64,000 bases of DNA from Mycolicibacterium sp. J2. GTDB lineage: Bacteria > Actinomycetota > Actinomycetes > Mycobacteriales > Mycobacteriaceae. Made by a program: the position numbers and the translations under genes. The notes below the pieces were generated by a model. The model was not told the DNA's origin, searched no databases, and saw only the letters and a program-made list of their open reading frames with translations. Location of the stretch: positions 1 to 64,000 of the forward strand of contig NZ_JAPFPY010000028.1 of assembly GCF_026240945.1 (NCBI RefSeq). Direction: 5' to 3'. The first letter of the stretch is position 1, and every line of letters starts with the position of its first letter. Positions 28,232 through 37,063 of the stretch are shown here, piece by piece.

Positions 28232-29410
28232 CTGTTTGGGGCCTTTGGGTTGGTAGTCCCTGGTGGGGTCGAGGGTGAAGTCGCGTAGGACTTCTCCGGT
28301 GGCGGCGTTGATGACGGTGATGTGGTGGTCTTGGGCCAGGATTAGGACGCGGGTTCGGTAGTGCTGGCGGCCGATGCCGATGTGGTGCAGGCGTCCGTTG
28401 ACGCGCAGGGTGACAGCGCCGGCTTGGTCGATGCGGTCGGTGCGGACGCGGTTGTGGGTGTCGATGCGGGTTGCTGGGGTGGCTTTGGGGCGGCTGATGT
28501 AGGCCGTTGCGGGGGTGGCGTGGTGTGGCAGGGAGCGGTGCGGGCGGCGGTGGTTGTATTCGTCGACGAAGCCCTGGAGTTGGGTTTGTAGTTCGGTCAC
28601 GGTGGTGGCTCGGGGATAGCCGGTGAGCCATTTTTTGAGGGTCTGTTGGAAGCGCTCAACTTTCCCGCAGGTGGTGGGGTGGTTGGGGGTGGAGTTGATT
28701 TGGTGTACGCCCAGGCGTCGTAGTTCGGCTTCGAATTTGTTGCGTCCGCCTTTGCCGCCGGCGAGGCGGGTGGTGAAGACCATCCCGTTGTCGGTGAGTG
28801 TGGAGTAGGGGATGCCATGGTGGGCCACGGTTTTGGTGAATTCGTTGTAGACGGTGGTGGCGGTGACGCGCCGGTGGGCCGTCACTGACAGGGCGTAGCG
28901 GGTGCAGTCGTCGAGCCAGGACAGGATTTCGGTGTCGGTGCCGTCGGCTAGGCGCCAGTGGGTGAAGTCGGCTTGCCAGCATTGGTTGGGTTGTTCGGCT
29001 TGGAAGCGGATGTAGGAGGTTTTGGGGCGTTTGGCGGGTGTGGGTTCGACCAGGCCGGCGGCGCGCAGGTGGCGGCTGATGGAGGCCGGTGAGACGTGTA
29101 GTCGGTGGTGGTGTTGCAGGTGCCAGGCGATGGTGTGGGGCCCGGCGTCGAGCCCTTTGCTCGACAGTTGTGTGCGTAGCTCGATGATGAGGTCGATGGT
29201 GGCTTGGGGTAGCCGGGTCGGGCTGGTTTTCGGGCGTCGGGAGCGTGGTTCAAACGCGGCGTCACCCTCGTTGGTGTAGCGGGTGATCAGGCGAGAGATC
29301 CAGGACTGAGACACCCCATAGTCGCGGGCGACCTGCGACTGGGAGCGGCCCTCGATGAGCACGGCGGTGATGACCAGGCGAGCCTTCGACACCAGCTGAA
29401 ACTGGCCCAC
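28214..29410 (-). CDS. IS481-family transposase
   Basis: The 398-aa DDE transposase has an N-terminal helix-turn-helix (SQSQVARDYGVSQSWISRLI, about 23-42), a second HTH region, and an RNase-H-like core with Asp148 (WQADFTHW), Asp207 (TLTDNGMVF) and Glu252 (KVERFQQTLKKW). A Gly/Arg-rich insertion lies between the last two. The C-terminal extension after about 320 is typical of actinobacterial IS481 members. The frame is unbroken, so the enzyme is probably functional. It starts with GTG at 29410. Confidence 0.95.
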   Translation of the reverse strand: MGQFQLVSKARLVITAVLIEGRSQSQVARDYGVSQSWISRLITRYTNEGDAAFEPRSRRPKTSPTRLPQATIDLIIELRTQLSSKGLDAGPHTIAWHLQHHHRLHVSPASISRHLRAAGLVEPTPAKRPKTSYIRFQAEQPNQCWQADFTHWRLADGTDTEILSWLDDCTRYALSVTAHRRVTATTVYNEFTKTVAHHGIPYSTLTDNGMVFTTRLAGGKGGRNKFEAELRRLGVHQINSTPNHPTTCGKVERFQQTLKKWLTGYPRATTVTELQTQLQGFVDEYNHRRPHRSLPHHATPATAYISRPKATPATRIDTHNRVRTDRIDQAGAVTLRVNGRLHHIGIGRQHYRTRVLILAQDHHITVINAATGEVLRDFTLDPTRDYQPKGPKQKKPRT

Positions 29411-29414
29411 ACAC

Positions 29415-29460
29415 CTATGCCGATGACTTGAGACACCCTATTCCGATGTCCTGAAACACC
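29415..29460. repeat. two 23-bp tandem repeats at the IS right end
   Basis: 29415-29437 and 29438-29460 both read CTAT-N-CCGATG followed by a GA-rich half and ACACC, identical at 19 of 23 positions. The outer copy is the right inverted repeat; the inner copy probably is an accessory transposase-binding site or the promoter-proximal operator. Confidence 0.75.
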
Positions 29461-29463
29461 ACA
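29438..29463. repeat. right terminal inverted repeat of the IS
   Basis: The reverse complement begins TGTGGTGTTTCAG and ends GACATCGGAATAG, pairing with 28175-28200. Confidence 0.9.
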
Positions 29464-29478
29464 CTGCCGGGGGCACAG
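29464..29478. repeat. target-site duplication, right copy
   Basis: CTGCCGGGGGCACAG, identical to 28160-28174, directly follows the right inverted repeat. It is an orphan copy of the tRNA-Arg 3' end. Confidence 0.88.
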
Positions 29479-29584
29479 CTTCTACCAGCGGTTATGTACT
29501 TCAGAGTAGCCGCCGTGAATCCCATTCGTGGTGCCACTGATTTCTCCGCTCTCACGTCAGTCGAGCGAGCAGGAGACTCAGCAA

Positions 29585-29867
29585 ATGGCCATCAACTCCC
29601 CTTTCACACCTATCACCGAGTGGCTGGAATGGTATGGCGACGCGTCGCGATACGGCCGCATCCTAGTGACGCCACCTACCGGTCATATCGAAGTTCAGGT
29701 GTGCGCGTGGAGTTCCGAGACGGGCACCTTCAATAGGCGCACGCGAACATCAATCCGAGGGCAGGCGAGGGCATCGGAAGCATCACCGCCGCCGACTGCG
29801 GGAATTGACGGAACACCTAGTTCAAGCCGCCGCCCAGATCGAGTGGAATGAACCTCACACACGCTGA
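29585..29867 (+). pseudogene. broken small gene (phage-like, two frameshifts)
   Basis: ATG at 29585 with AGGAG at 29571-29575 opens a frame beginning MAINSPFTPITEWLEWYGD. After about residue 50 the composition changes to Arg/Ser/Pro. Moving by one base near 29738 gives ANINPRAGEGIGSITAADC, and moving by one base again near 29799 gives RELTEHLVQAAAQIEWNEPH to a stop at 29865-29867. The joined product looks like one normal polar protein, so the gene seems to have lost one base at two places. I do not recognise the family; the style suggests a phage or island gene. Confidence 0.5.
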
Positions 29868-29901
29868 GGGTGACCTCCGCGAAAGACTTCCCCTCGTGGA
29901 G

Positions 29902-29924
29902 CCCCGGCCGCTTCTCGGCCGGGG
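29902..29924. terminator. hairpin between broken gene and HNH gene
   Basis: A perfect 9-bp stem CCCCGGCCG / CGGCCGGGG with loop CTTCT is followed on the plus strand by TGTCTGTT. It separates two convergent genes and resembles mycobacteriophage terminators. Confidence 0.65.
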
Positions 29925-29948
29925 TGTCTGTTAACCACCTGGCCCTAT

Positions 29949-30404
29949 TCAGAGCATTAGATCAGATTGTTTCGTGACGCTTAGCTTTCCACGTCGAATT
30001 TCTGCCACTAACGCAGTAACAATCAGCCTTGGCGGTAACGAGTGGCTAGACAGACCTGAATTGCATGCCTGGCACATCGCAACCAGGTTTGCGTCATCAT
30101 TGATCTCTTCGTCACTGAGTCCGTACTGCTTGCCCTCGCGAACTGAAACCAGGTGACCGACATCAAGGTCAACCCCGCCCCGGTGACACAGGAAGCATGT
30201 CGCGTTATCCCGAGTAAGAATCCGGGCTCGCTGAGACGGAGCGACATCGGGTCTCGTTCGTAGAGATCTCGGCTTTCGTCCAGTTTCGGACTTCGGCGCG
30301 TTGTAGCAATACCGCTGGCAACTGGCGCACCTAACCGTGTCCTGTCCACCCCTCGTGACGATGTATCCATCAAGGCAGCCGCAGTCCGGGCATGGCGAGC
30401 GCAT
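29949..30404 (-). CDS. HNH endonuclease-like protein
   Basis: A 151-aa protein with an N-terminal zinc ribbon (CPDC at 5-8 and CASC at 26-29) and a C-terminal HNH domain: CFLC at 70-73, DVGH at 81-84, then NLVAMCQACNSG at 106-117. The start at 30404 is chosen for the Shine-Dalgarno AGGTGGAG six bases upstream; longer frames lack one. Small HNH proteins of this kind are common in prophages and genomic islands, as nicking or homing enzymes. Base composition is lower in GC than the flanks. Confidence 0.75.
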   Translation of the reverse strand: MRSPCPDCGCLDGYIVTRGGQDTVRCASCQRYCYNAPKSETGRKPRSLRTRPDVAPSQRARILTRDNATCFLCHRGGVDLDVGHLVSVREGKQYGLSDEEINDDANLVAMCQACNSGLSSHSLPPRLIVTALVAEIRRGKLSVTKQSDLML

Positions 30405-30701
30405 TACGCACTCCACCTGCCCGTTCTCATCGGCTGAACCCATGAGGAGGACCGTAGATGTTGCTGCGGACAAAGCAACCGGCCCTGTTAGCGGCTTTGT
30501 GGACAAAAAGTGGATAACCCATACGACGGCCTGTGAGTGCGTTCTTAACAGGCAGCGGATACCGCTCAGCAAGCGGGCGCATTCAGCGCGCGTTAGCGCA
30601 GGTCGCAGGGGTTAAATAGCGTATTCGGCGCTGGCCTGACTTGTGGGTGCAAATCGATAGCGGTGTGTCGCGCAGTTCGCCGCTTCGGGCGTGTCCATTC
30701 T

Positions 30702-30990
30702 TTAGGCCGGCAAGTACGTCGCTGCCGACTTGTCGGTGCCCGGCGACACGTTTCCGACCATGACAACCTCTACGCACGGCGCCGCGATCTGGGAGACCTC
30801 TAGGGCTGCTACGCCGTCTCCACGACTCGCCGCCGAACAGTTTCTTGCGCCGACTCAACTCCTTGATGTCGGTGCCGGAGTACTTGTCGGCAGGCTTGCG
30901 GCCGATCGAATTGTTGGCGCGCAGCTTCTCCACCCACACGCCGTCGATGACGATGCTCTCGCCGTTGATCCCGTCGATGCGAAACAACAA
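30702..30990 (-). pseudogene. frameshifted gene remnant
   Basis: On the minus strand a frame from about 30990 reads LFRIDGINGESIVIDGVWVE and continues to KKLFGG near 30840. Beyond that its codons lose the GC-rich third position, whereas the +1 frame becomes coding-like (VAALEVSQIAAPCVEVVMVG, then SPGTDKSAATYLPA) and stops at 30702-30704. The most economical reading is one gene with a frameshift around 30810-30840 and a missing 5' end. The N-terminal part vaguely recalls DUF4429-type domains, but I cannot confirm this. Confidence 0.4.
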
Positions 30991-31024
30991 CGGATCGTAA
31001 TCGCCCGGGCCGGATCCAGAGGGC

Positions 31025-34000
31025 TCACAGCACGCTGTTGTCAGACGTGATCGCCTGGTTCTCCGCGATCACGGTCGACACCACATCCCAGGCCGGCTTG
31101 GGCGTCCAGTCCTCGTGCAACAGCCCGAAGGTGTCCTGCACCGGATCGCCGGACTGGTAGTCGGCGAAGGTGTGGATGAAGGCCGGGCCGGCGAAGTCCA
31201 AGGTGCGCCAGGTGCGCAGGAAGTCCCCGATGTAGGCGGCCTGCACGTCCTCGGACACATCCGATGTCGGCTCGCCGTACTCGGTGGCCCAGATCTTCTT
31301 GTTGCCATCACCATTGGCGGCCATCACCGCGTGCAACTGCTGCGCCTGGGTGAACGGCACCCCAGCGTGCCCTTCGCCGGCCGAGAACAGCACCGAGTAC
31401 AGGTACGGGTGATACGCCAGCGCGTCGAAGTAGCCGGCCGCGCCCGCGGCGTACATCTGGGACAGGAAGGTCACCGGGTTGATCACCGGGCCGCCAGGGG
31501 TTTCCATCGCCGCGGCGACCGAACCGGCGACGACGACGGCGTCCGGGTCGGCGTTCTTGATGGCGGTGTAGGCGACCTTGAGCAGAGCGGTGTAGCGCGC
31601 CGCGTTCGGGGTCGGTGCCCAGAACCCGTTGTAGTTGGGCTCGTTCCACACCTCGTAGTCGGAGATCTGGCCCTGGTAACGCTGCGCGACCGCGCTGACG
31701 AAGTCGCCGAAGGCCACCAGGTCCGTCGGCTCGCCGGCGTAATCGGGCTGCCCGGGCACCGCCGCCCACTGCGGGGTGGAGTTGATCGCGGCCAGCACCT
31801 TGATGTCATGGGCGTTGGCGCTGGTGATCATCCGGTCCACGGCGTCCCAGTCGAATTGGTTGTCCGCTGGTTCAACCCCGCCCCAGGGCAGCATGATGCG
31901 GATGGTGCCGACCCCGGCGCTCTTCAACATCTCCATGGCCTTATCGGTGTCGGTCTGGGAGTAGAAGTACATCTGCTGGGTGGTGACGGCCACCGTGGTG
32001 GCGCGCTGGTCGATCGCCGTCGCCGACGGCGGCGCGATGGTGACATTCACCGTCGCCGTGGTGGTTCCACCGAAGGCATCACTGATGTTGACGGTGAAGC
32101 TGTCGGTGTCCTCGCCGTCGGTGACCAGTGCGCGGTACCGCGCATCGACGTCGGGGGTGTAGGTGAAGCGCCCGGTGGAGGTCACCTTGACCTGACCGTA
32201 GGCCGGTCCGGTAGCCAGGCTGTAGGTCAGGGCGTCGCCGTCGGGGTCGTCGGCGCTGACCATGCCGGTCACCGTGCCGATCGCGGTCGACGTATCGGTC
32301 GTGGTGCCGTGGCCGTCCACCGGTGCGGCGTTGGTGGTCGGGTTAGGGGCAATGGACACCTTGACCGAAGTGGTTGTGCTGCCGCCGAATCCGTCGCTCA
32401 CCGTGATGGTCACGGTTTCGGTCTTGGTGGCCGAGCTCGCGTTGGGCTTGGACGCCGCCAGCCGCGCTGCGGCCGTCGGGGTGTAGGTGAACGAGCCGTC
32501 GGGATTGATGACGATAGACCCCTTGGTCGTCTTACCTGCCGTGTAGGTCAGCGTGTCACCGTCGGCGTCCGTCGCGGTGAGGGATCCGGCGACCACCCCC
32601 GACCGGGGATCGGTGCTCGTCACGACCGCGGTGGCGCCGGCGGGCTTGACATTGACGGCCCCGATCCGCACATTCACCGTGACGGGCACGACGCCGCCGT
32701 GACCGTCGTCAACGGTAACGGTGAACGTGTCCATCCTGGCGTCGTGGCTGGCTCCGGGGGCCAGCGCGGCCGCGCGCGCATCAGCTGTCGGCGTGTAGGT
32801 GAACGCACCGGACGAGGTCATCGTGACCGTGCCCTTCGTGGGCCCGCTGCTCACCGTGTAGGTGCGCTTGTCGTTGTTGGCGTCGGAGGCAGTGACACTG
32901 CCCTTGACCACACCGGTGGTGGTGCTCGGATTCCCGATGCTCGTCTTCACGGTCGGGACGGCGTTCAGCGGATCGATGGTCAGCGGGATCGTGGTGGTCA
33001 CCGTCCCGTACCGGCCGTCGGACACCGTGACGGTGAACGAGTCGGTGACCACCGCACCGGGCACGGCCGCGGCGTGCCGGGCAGCGGCGGTCGGGGTGTA
33101 GGTGTAGGTCCCGTCGGGCTTGAGCACCAACGTGCCCTTGGTCGGCTTGGTGTTCACCACATAGGTCAGCGGGTCGCCGTCGAAGTCCACGACGCCGACC
33201 GTGCCGCTGAGCGCACCCGTTGCCGGATTGCTCACCACCGCAACCGGATCGCTGGAGAACGGGGCGGTGTTCGCCGGCACCAGCGACACCACGCGCACCA
33301 CCCCGTTGGTCGGGTCGGTCACCCACATCTGGGTCCCGTCACCGCTGAGCGCGACGCCGGATTGCGGGGCGGTCGCCTCGGCGCCGACATTCGTGACGCC
33401 CAACACCGAACCATCGGTGGTGCGCAACGCCACCACCAACCCGGTGCTGGAGGTGACCATGATCGCGCTGTTGTCCTTGGTCAGTGCGATACCCGACAGC
33501 GGCTGACCGAAATTCAGCGTTCCGGCGATGCCCTGCGTGAGATCGAGGAGGGTGACCCCGCCGGCGGTGTCGGCGACATAGAGCTTCTGGAAGGTTGGGT
33601 CGACCGCGAGCCCGACGGGTTTGCCCGCGATGTCGACGATGCTGGAGGCAGTGGACGCACCGGAAGAGAAGTACGAGATATTCCCGCCGCCAGCGGATGT
33701 GGCGCTGACCACGAAGATCAGCTTCCCGTCGGGGCGCACCGCGAACTGGGTGGGCACCATGCCGTCGGCGAGCTTCACCGTGCCGGCCACCTTGTTGGTC
33801 GACGTGTTGATCTTGGTGACCGTTGCGCCGGTACCGTTGCCGACGTATACGGTGCTGCCGCTGGGGTTCACCGTGATCGCGGTGGGATTGGCCACGGCGA
33901 CCGTGGCTTTCAGCGCACCGGTTTTGGCGTCCAGGACCGTGACGGTGTTACCGGTCGAGCTCGACACGTACAGCCGGGATCCGTCGCGTTTGATCGCGAT

Positions 34001-35230
34001 ACCGTCGGGCGCGGCACCGGTCTGGTAGACCGCGACGACGGCGTTCTTGGTGGTGTCGAAGACGGTGACGGTGCCGGTGGTGCGATCGGTGACGAAGGCC
34101 CGCGTACCCGAAGTGACCACCGCACTGGGAGTGGTGATACCGCCGAGGGCCGCGGCGCTGAAGAACGGCGAGGGGCTGACCGGGATGTCCACCGGCACCG
34201 GGACGGTGTTGACCCCGTCGGTCACGGTGAGCGTCATCCTGATGGTGTCGTCGGTGGGCGTCAACGATGCGCTGAAGCGTTGCGCCGTGGTGGGCGTGTA
34301 GGTGAGCGTGGCGGCCTTGGCGTTGTACACCAGGGAGCCGTCGGCCGGCGGGCTGGCGAGCCCGACCGCCACCTTCTTCCCTTCGGGGTCGGTCGCGGTG
34401 AGCTTGCCCACCACCGCGCCCGTGGTGGCATCCGGTCGCCCCCAGCTGACGGTCGCGACCGGTTGCTCGTTGACCACGGGCGCCGCCAGCGCTTGGGCGC
34501 TGACCTGACTGGTCTGTCCGATCTGTCGGCGGGCCGCGGCCAACATCACCCAGGACAGCGGTGACTGCGCCGACCCGCCGGAGAGCATCGACAGGAACGA
34601 CGACAGCACCGGGCGGATGGCGGCGGTGAGCAGTTTGCCGATCGTCTGGACCGGATTGGTGACGGCCGGTTTGGACGGCGGAGTGACCGCCACCGGAACC
34701 GTCGTGGTGGACCACTGCGTCGCGGCCACCGATGCGGTGGCTTTGGGGGCCGGGTTGGTGTCGACGGCAGCGGCTGCGGCGGTGGTGGTGGACTGGGTGC
34801 GCGCCTGCGGCGCGGGATCGGTGCCCTGAGCCTTGGCAGCCTCGGTGACGCGAGCCTTGGGCTTGGTCGTCGGTTTCTTCTTCTTGGGCTTGGGCGCCTC
34901 GGATTGGTCGGCACCCGAATGGCTTTCGCCCGGTGTTGGTTTGGTGGGCTCGGGCGTGCTGGTGCCCGAACCGGTCGTCGGTGCTGTCGTGGGTGACGTG
35001 TCGGGTTTGGTGCCGCCGTCAGTGTCGGGCGCGGTCCCGGTCTGCGTTTCGGCACCGGCGGACATGCCCGTGGATGTGCCGCTGCCGGACGTGCCCGTCG
35101 ACGTGGTGCTGCCGGTGTCCGCCGGCGTCGCCCAGGCCAGGCCGGCCGGTGCGGCGACCGCGGACCCGATGCCGAGTGCCACCGCGAGCGCACCAACCCG
35201 TCCGACATACTTTGCGGACCGCAGTGCCAT
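31025..35230 (-). CDS. exported multidomain protein with C-terminal glycoside-hydrolase-like domain
   Basis: The 1401-aa protein is built as follows: signal peptide (1-34, cleavage after AWA); Thr/Ser/Pro/Lys-rich linker to about 190; a helical segment containing PLSWVMLAAARRQIGQ (about 225-250); one VCBS/cadherin-like repeat (about 260-355); a seven-bladed YVTN-type propeller (about 365-655); four VCBS-like repeats, each with DGxxTYTPTAxAR (about 660-1070); and a TIM-barrel GH39/GH5-like domain (about 1076-1401). The barrel has WNEPNYNGFW (acid/base Glu1197) and WATEYGEP (nucleophile Glu1317). It is probably a surface or secreted beta-glycosidase; substrate unknown. The ATG at 35230 has GGAGGGGG upstream. 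Confidence 0.85.
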   Translation of the reverse strand: MALRSAKYVGRVGALAVALGIGSAVAAPAGLAWATPADTGSTTSTGTSGSGTSTGMSAGAETQTGTAPDTDGGTKPDTSPTTAPTTGSGTSTPEPTKPTPGESHSGADQSEAPKPKKKKPTTKPKARVTEAAKAQGTDPAPQARTQSTTTAAAAAVDTNPAPKATASVAATQWSTTTVPVAVTPPSKPAVTNPVQTIGKLLTAAIRPVLSSFLSMLSGGSAQSPLSWVMLAAARRQIGQTSQVSAQALAAPVVNEQPVATVSWGRPDATTGAVVGKLTATDPEGKKVAVGLASPPADGSLVYNAKAATLTYTPTTAQRFSASLTPTDDTIRMTLTVTDGVNTVPVPVDIPVSPSPFFSAAALGGITTPSAVVTSGTRAFVTDRTTGTVTVFDTTKNAVVAVYQTGAAPDGIAIKRDGSRLYVSSSTGNTVTVLDAKTGALKATVAVANPTAITVNPSGSTVYVGNGTGATVTKINTSTNKVAGTVKLADGMVPTQFAVRPDGKLIFVVSATSAGGGNISYFSSGASTASSIVDIAGKPVGLAVDPTFQKLYVADTAGGVTLLDLTQGIAGTLNFGQPLSGIALTKDNSAIMVTSSTGLVVALRTTDGSVLGVTNVGAEATAPQSGVALSGDGTQMWVTDPTNGVVRVVSLVPANTAPFSSDPVAVVSNPATGALSGTVGVVDFDGDPLTYVVNTKPTKGTLVLKPDGTYTYTPTAAARHAAAVPGAVVTDSFTVTVSDGRYGTVTTTIPLTIDPLNAVPTVKTSIGNPSTTTGVVKGSVTASDANNDKRTYTVSSGPTKGTVTMTSSGAFTYTPTADARAAALAPGASHDARMDTFTVTVDDGHGGVVPVTVNVRIGAVNVKPAGATAVVTSTDPRSGVVAGSLTATDADGDTLTYTAGKTTKGSIVINPDGSFTYTPTAAARLAASKPNASSATKTETVTITVSDGFGGSTTTSVKVSIAPNPTTNAAPVDGHGTTTDTSTAIGTVTGMVSADDPDGDALTYSLATGPAYGQVKVTSTGRFTYTPDVDARYRALVTDGEDTDSFTVNISDAFGGTTTATVNVTIAPPSATAIDQRATTVAVTTQQMYFYSQTDTDKAMEMLKSAGVGTIRIMLPWGGVEPADNQFDWDAVDRMITSANAHDIKVLAAINSTPQWAAVPGQPDYAGEPTDLVAFGDFVSAVAQRYQGQISDYEVWNEPNYNGFWAPTPNAARYTALLKVAYTAIKNADPDAVVVAGSVAAAMETPGGPVINPVTFLSQMYAAGAAGYFDALAYHPYLYSVLFSAGEGHAGVPFTQAQQLHAVMAANGDGNKKIWATEYGEPTSDVSEDVQAAYIGDFLRTWRTLDFAGPAFIHTFADYQSGDPVQDTFGLLHEDWTPKPAWDVVSTVIAENQAITSDNSVL

Positions 35231-35384
35231 CGCGTCCCCCTCCACCCATCAGTGACCTACTGCTGAGCGCGAGCTTCGGTTTAACTGTGCGATACGGCAG
35301 TAATTGACGGGAGTGTATGCGGCGCGCGCCATCGCCGCGTGGGACTTGGGAAAATTGCTTTGCTGACCACCCGGTACGTGGCGG
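35231..35384. other. intergenic region
   Basis: This is the upstream region of the large exported protein gene and the 3' side of the deazaflavin reductase gene is beyond it. No clear promoter or RNA structure is visible. Confidence 0.3.
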
Positions 35385-35891
35385 CTAGTCTCGGCGCGGC
35401 ATCAGCCGGAATACCGGGATGTGACGCCCCGAACGGAGAGTCTTCGCCCGGTAGTCCGCATAGCCGGCGTAGGCCTTCTCGGCCAAGGCATACAGCCGGC
35501 CGTACTCCTCGGGGTCGGTGACCTCACGGGCAACGAACTTCTCGTCACCGAACTCGCAGTCGGGGTTGGCCTTCAGGTTGAAGTACCACTGCGGGTTGCG
35601 CCGACCGCCAAAGTTGGAGGCGACCAAGATCGGGTGGCCACCATCGTGAAAGTACGCCAACTGGTGTACCCGCGGCCGCCCCGACTTGGCTCCGATCGAT
35701 GTCAGCGGCGCCTGCTCCACCGCGCCCGCCAGCGATGTGTAGCTACGGCCGGTCAGGCGGAAGAACCACGGGTCGATATGGCGGGCGATGTGCCGCGCGA
35801 AAGCTTGACCGGGCGCCGACCGTCCGAACGCCTCGGCGAGCGTGAACAGCGGGCCGTGCTTTTTGTGGGGATCGGCGTAGGGCAGCGGCAT
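35385..35891 (-). CDS. nitroreductase/deazaflavin (F420)-dependent family protein
   Basis: A 168-aa member of the Ddn/DUF385 split beta-barrel family, which uses F420H2 to reduce quinones, nitro compounds or other acceptors, often at the membrane. Family features are the basic SYTSLAGAVEQAPLTSIGAKSGRPR segment, ILVASNFGGRRNPQWYFNLK and the C-terminal DYRAKTLRSGRHIPVFRL. The substrate cannot be deduced. It is divergent from the acyltransferase gene 44 bp away. Confidence 0.88.
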   Translation of the reverse strand: MPLPYADPHKKHGPLFTLAEAFGRSAPGQAFARHIARHIDPWFFRLTGRSYTSLAGAVEQAPLTSIGAKSGRPRVHQLAYFHDGGHPILVASNFGGRRNPQWYFNLKANPDCEFGDEKFVAREVTDPEEYGRLYALAEKAYAGYADYRAKTLRSGRHIPVFRLMPRRD

Positions 35892-35935
35892 AACGTCCGG
35901 AGTACCCCCGAAGAAAGTTAGCTACACTCGAATAA

Positions 35936-37063
35936 ATGACTGCGGGCCCGTCGACTCAGCTGCGCGGGCCCGCCACACCATCGGCCCGCGATTCGGCATC
36001 GCGTCAGGCCTCCCTCACCGGGCTGCGCGCCCTGGCCGCACTCATGGTGGTCTGTACGCATGCCTCCTTCGCCACCGGCGCGCTGAACCTCGGCTACGTC
36101 GGGTCCCTGTTGGGGCATCTGGACATCGGTGTGCCGATCTTTTTTGCGCTGTCGGGTTTCCTGCTGTTCCGGCCGTGGGTGGTCGCGACAAGCCGAGGCG
36201 GCCCGGCACCCCGGCTGCACCGCTACGCGCGCGCCAGGATTCGCCGGATCATGCCGGGATATGTCGCCGCGGTGCTGTTCACCTACGTCGTCTACCTCTA
36301 CTTCACGCCGGGACCCAACCCGGGCCAGACCTGGCAGGGGTTGCTGCGGCATCTCACCTTGACCCAGATCTACACCGACAACTACCTGGTGACCTACCTG
36401 CATCCCGGGCTGTCGCAGATGTGGAGCCTGGCGGTGGAGGTGTCGTTCTATGCGGTCTTGCCACTGTTGGCGTTCCTGGTGCTGGGGCGACGTCGGCGAC
36501 CGGTTGCGCCGTTGGCCGGACTGACCGTCCTTGCCGCCGTCGCACCCCTGTGGTTGACGGTGGTGGTGCACACCGATTGGCTGCCGAATTCGGCGGGCAT
36601 GTGGCTGCCCGCTCATCTGGCCGCCTTCGCCGGCGGCATGGTGCTGGCGGTACTCCAGCAGACCGGCTTGCGGGTCCGGCCCGCGGTGGCGCTCACGGCA
36701 GCGGCACTCGGCTACCTCACGGTTGCCACCTCCGTTGGCGAGAATCCAATGACGCGGGCGGTGCTATACGCGGGCATCGCGCTGGCGGTCCTGGCTCCGC
36801 TCGCCTTGGGCGACTCAGGTAGGTGGACGCGGTTCCTCAGCAGCCGGCCCGTGGTGTGGCTGGGCGCCATCTCCTACGAGATTTTTCTCCTCCACGTGGT
36901 GATCATGGCAATCTCCATGCACCTGGTGCTCCGCTGGCCGCTGTTCACCGGTTCCACGATCGTGCTCGCCGTGCTGACGCTGACGCTCACGGTGCCGTTG
37001 GCCTGGCTGTTGCGGGAGGTGACGGCCGTTCGGCCGCTTACCGCTGTATCCGAAAACCGTTGA
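35936..37063 (+). CDS. acyltransferase 3 family membrane protein
   Basis: A 375-aa polytopic protein (about ten transmembrane helices) of the OafA-like Acyl_transf_3 family, which O-acylates envelope glycans. The conserved first helix LTGLRALAALMVVCTHASF carries the family His, and PIFFALSGFLLFRPWV and YARARIRRIMPGYVAAV follow. No SGNH domain is attached. The partner substrate is unknown; envelope polysaccharides are the usual target. Confidence 0.9.
   Translation: MTAGPSTQLRGPATPSARDSASRQASLTGLRALAALMVVCTHASFATGALNLGYVGSLLGHLDIGVPIFFALSGFLLFRPWVVATSRGGPAPRLHRYARARIRRIMPGYVAAVLFTYVVYLYFTPGPNPGQTWQGLLRHLTLTQIYTDNYLVTYLHPGLSQMWSLAVEVSFYAVLPLLAFLVLGRRRRPVAPLAGLTVLAAVAPLWLTVVVHTDWLPNSAGMWLPAHLAAFAGGMVLAVLQQTGLRVRPAVALTAAALGYLTVATSVGENPMTRAVLYAGIALAVLAPLALGDSGRWTRFLSSRPVVWLGAISYEIFLLHVVIMAISMHLVLRWPLFTGSTIVLAVLTLTLTVPLAWLLREVTAVRPLTAVSENR

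Larger units (their letters stand above)
28175..29463. mobile_element. IS481-family insertion sequence
   Basis: A complete 1289-bp element. Terminal inverted repeats of 26 bp (28175-28200 and 29438-29463, 22 of 26 identical, both starting TGTG and ending GGAATAG inward) are flanked by a 15-bp target duplication. It contains one intact transposase gene on the minus strand and an internal terminator next to the left end. The element sits exactly at the 3' end of tRNA-Arg(CCG). Confidence 0.93.

Noticed and set aside
29464..29478. attR site of an integrative element
   Set aside because: The repeat of the tRNA end abuts the IS inverted repeat exactly and is only 15 bp, so a transposition target duplication explains it better.
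32000..33200. CRISPR or DNA-level tandem repeats
   Set aside because: The periodicity comes from about 100-residue VCBS-like protein repeats with diverged DNA; no CRISPR array is present in the window.
31115..34564. A 1149-codon open frame on the plus strand
   Set aside because: It is antisense to the large exported protein gene; its composition (Arg, Gly, His, Val rich) is that of a reverse-strand shadow of GC-rich coding DNA.
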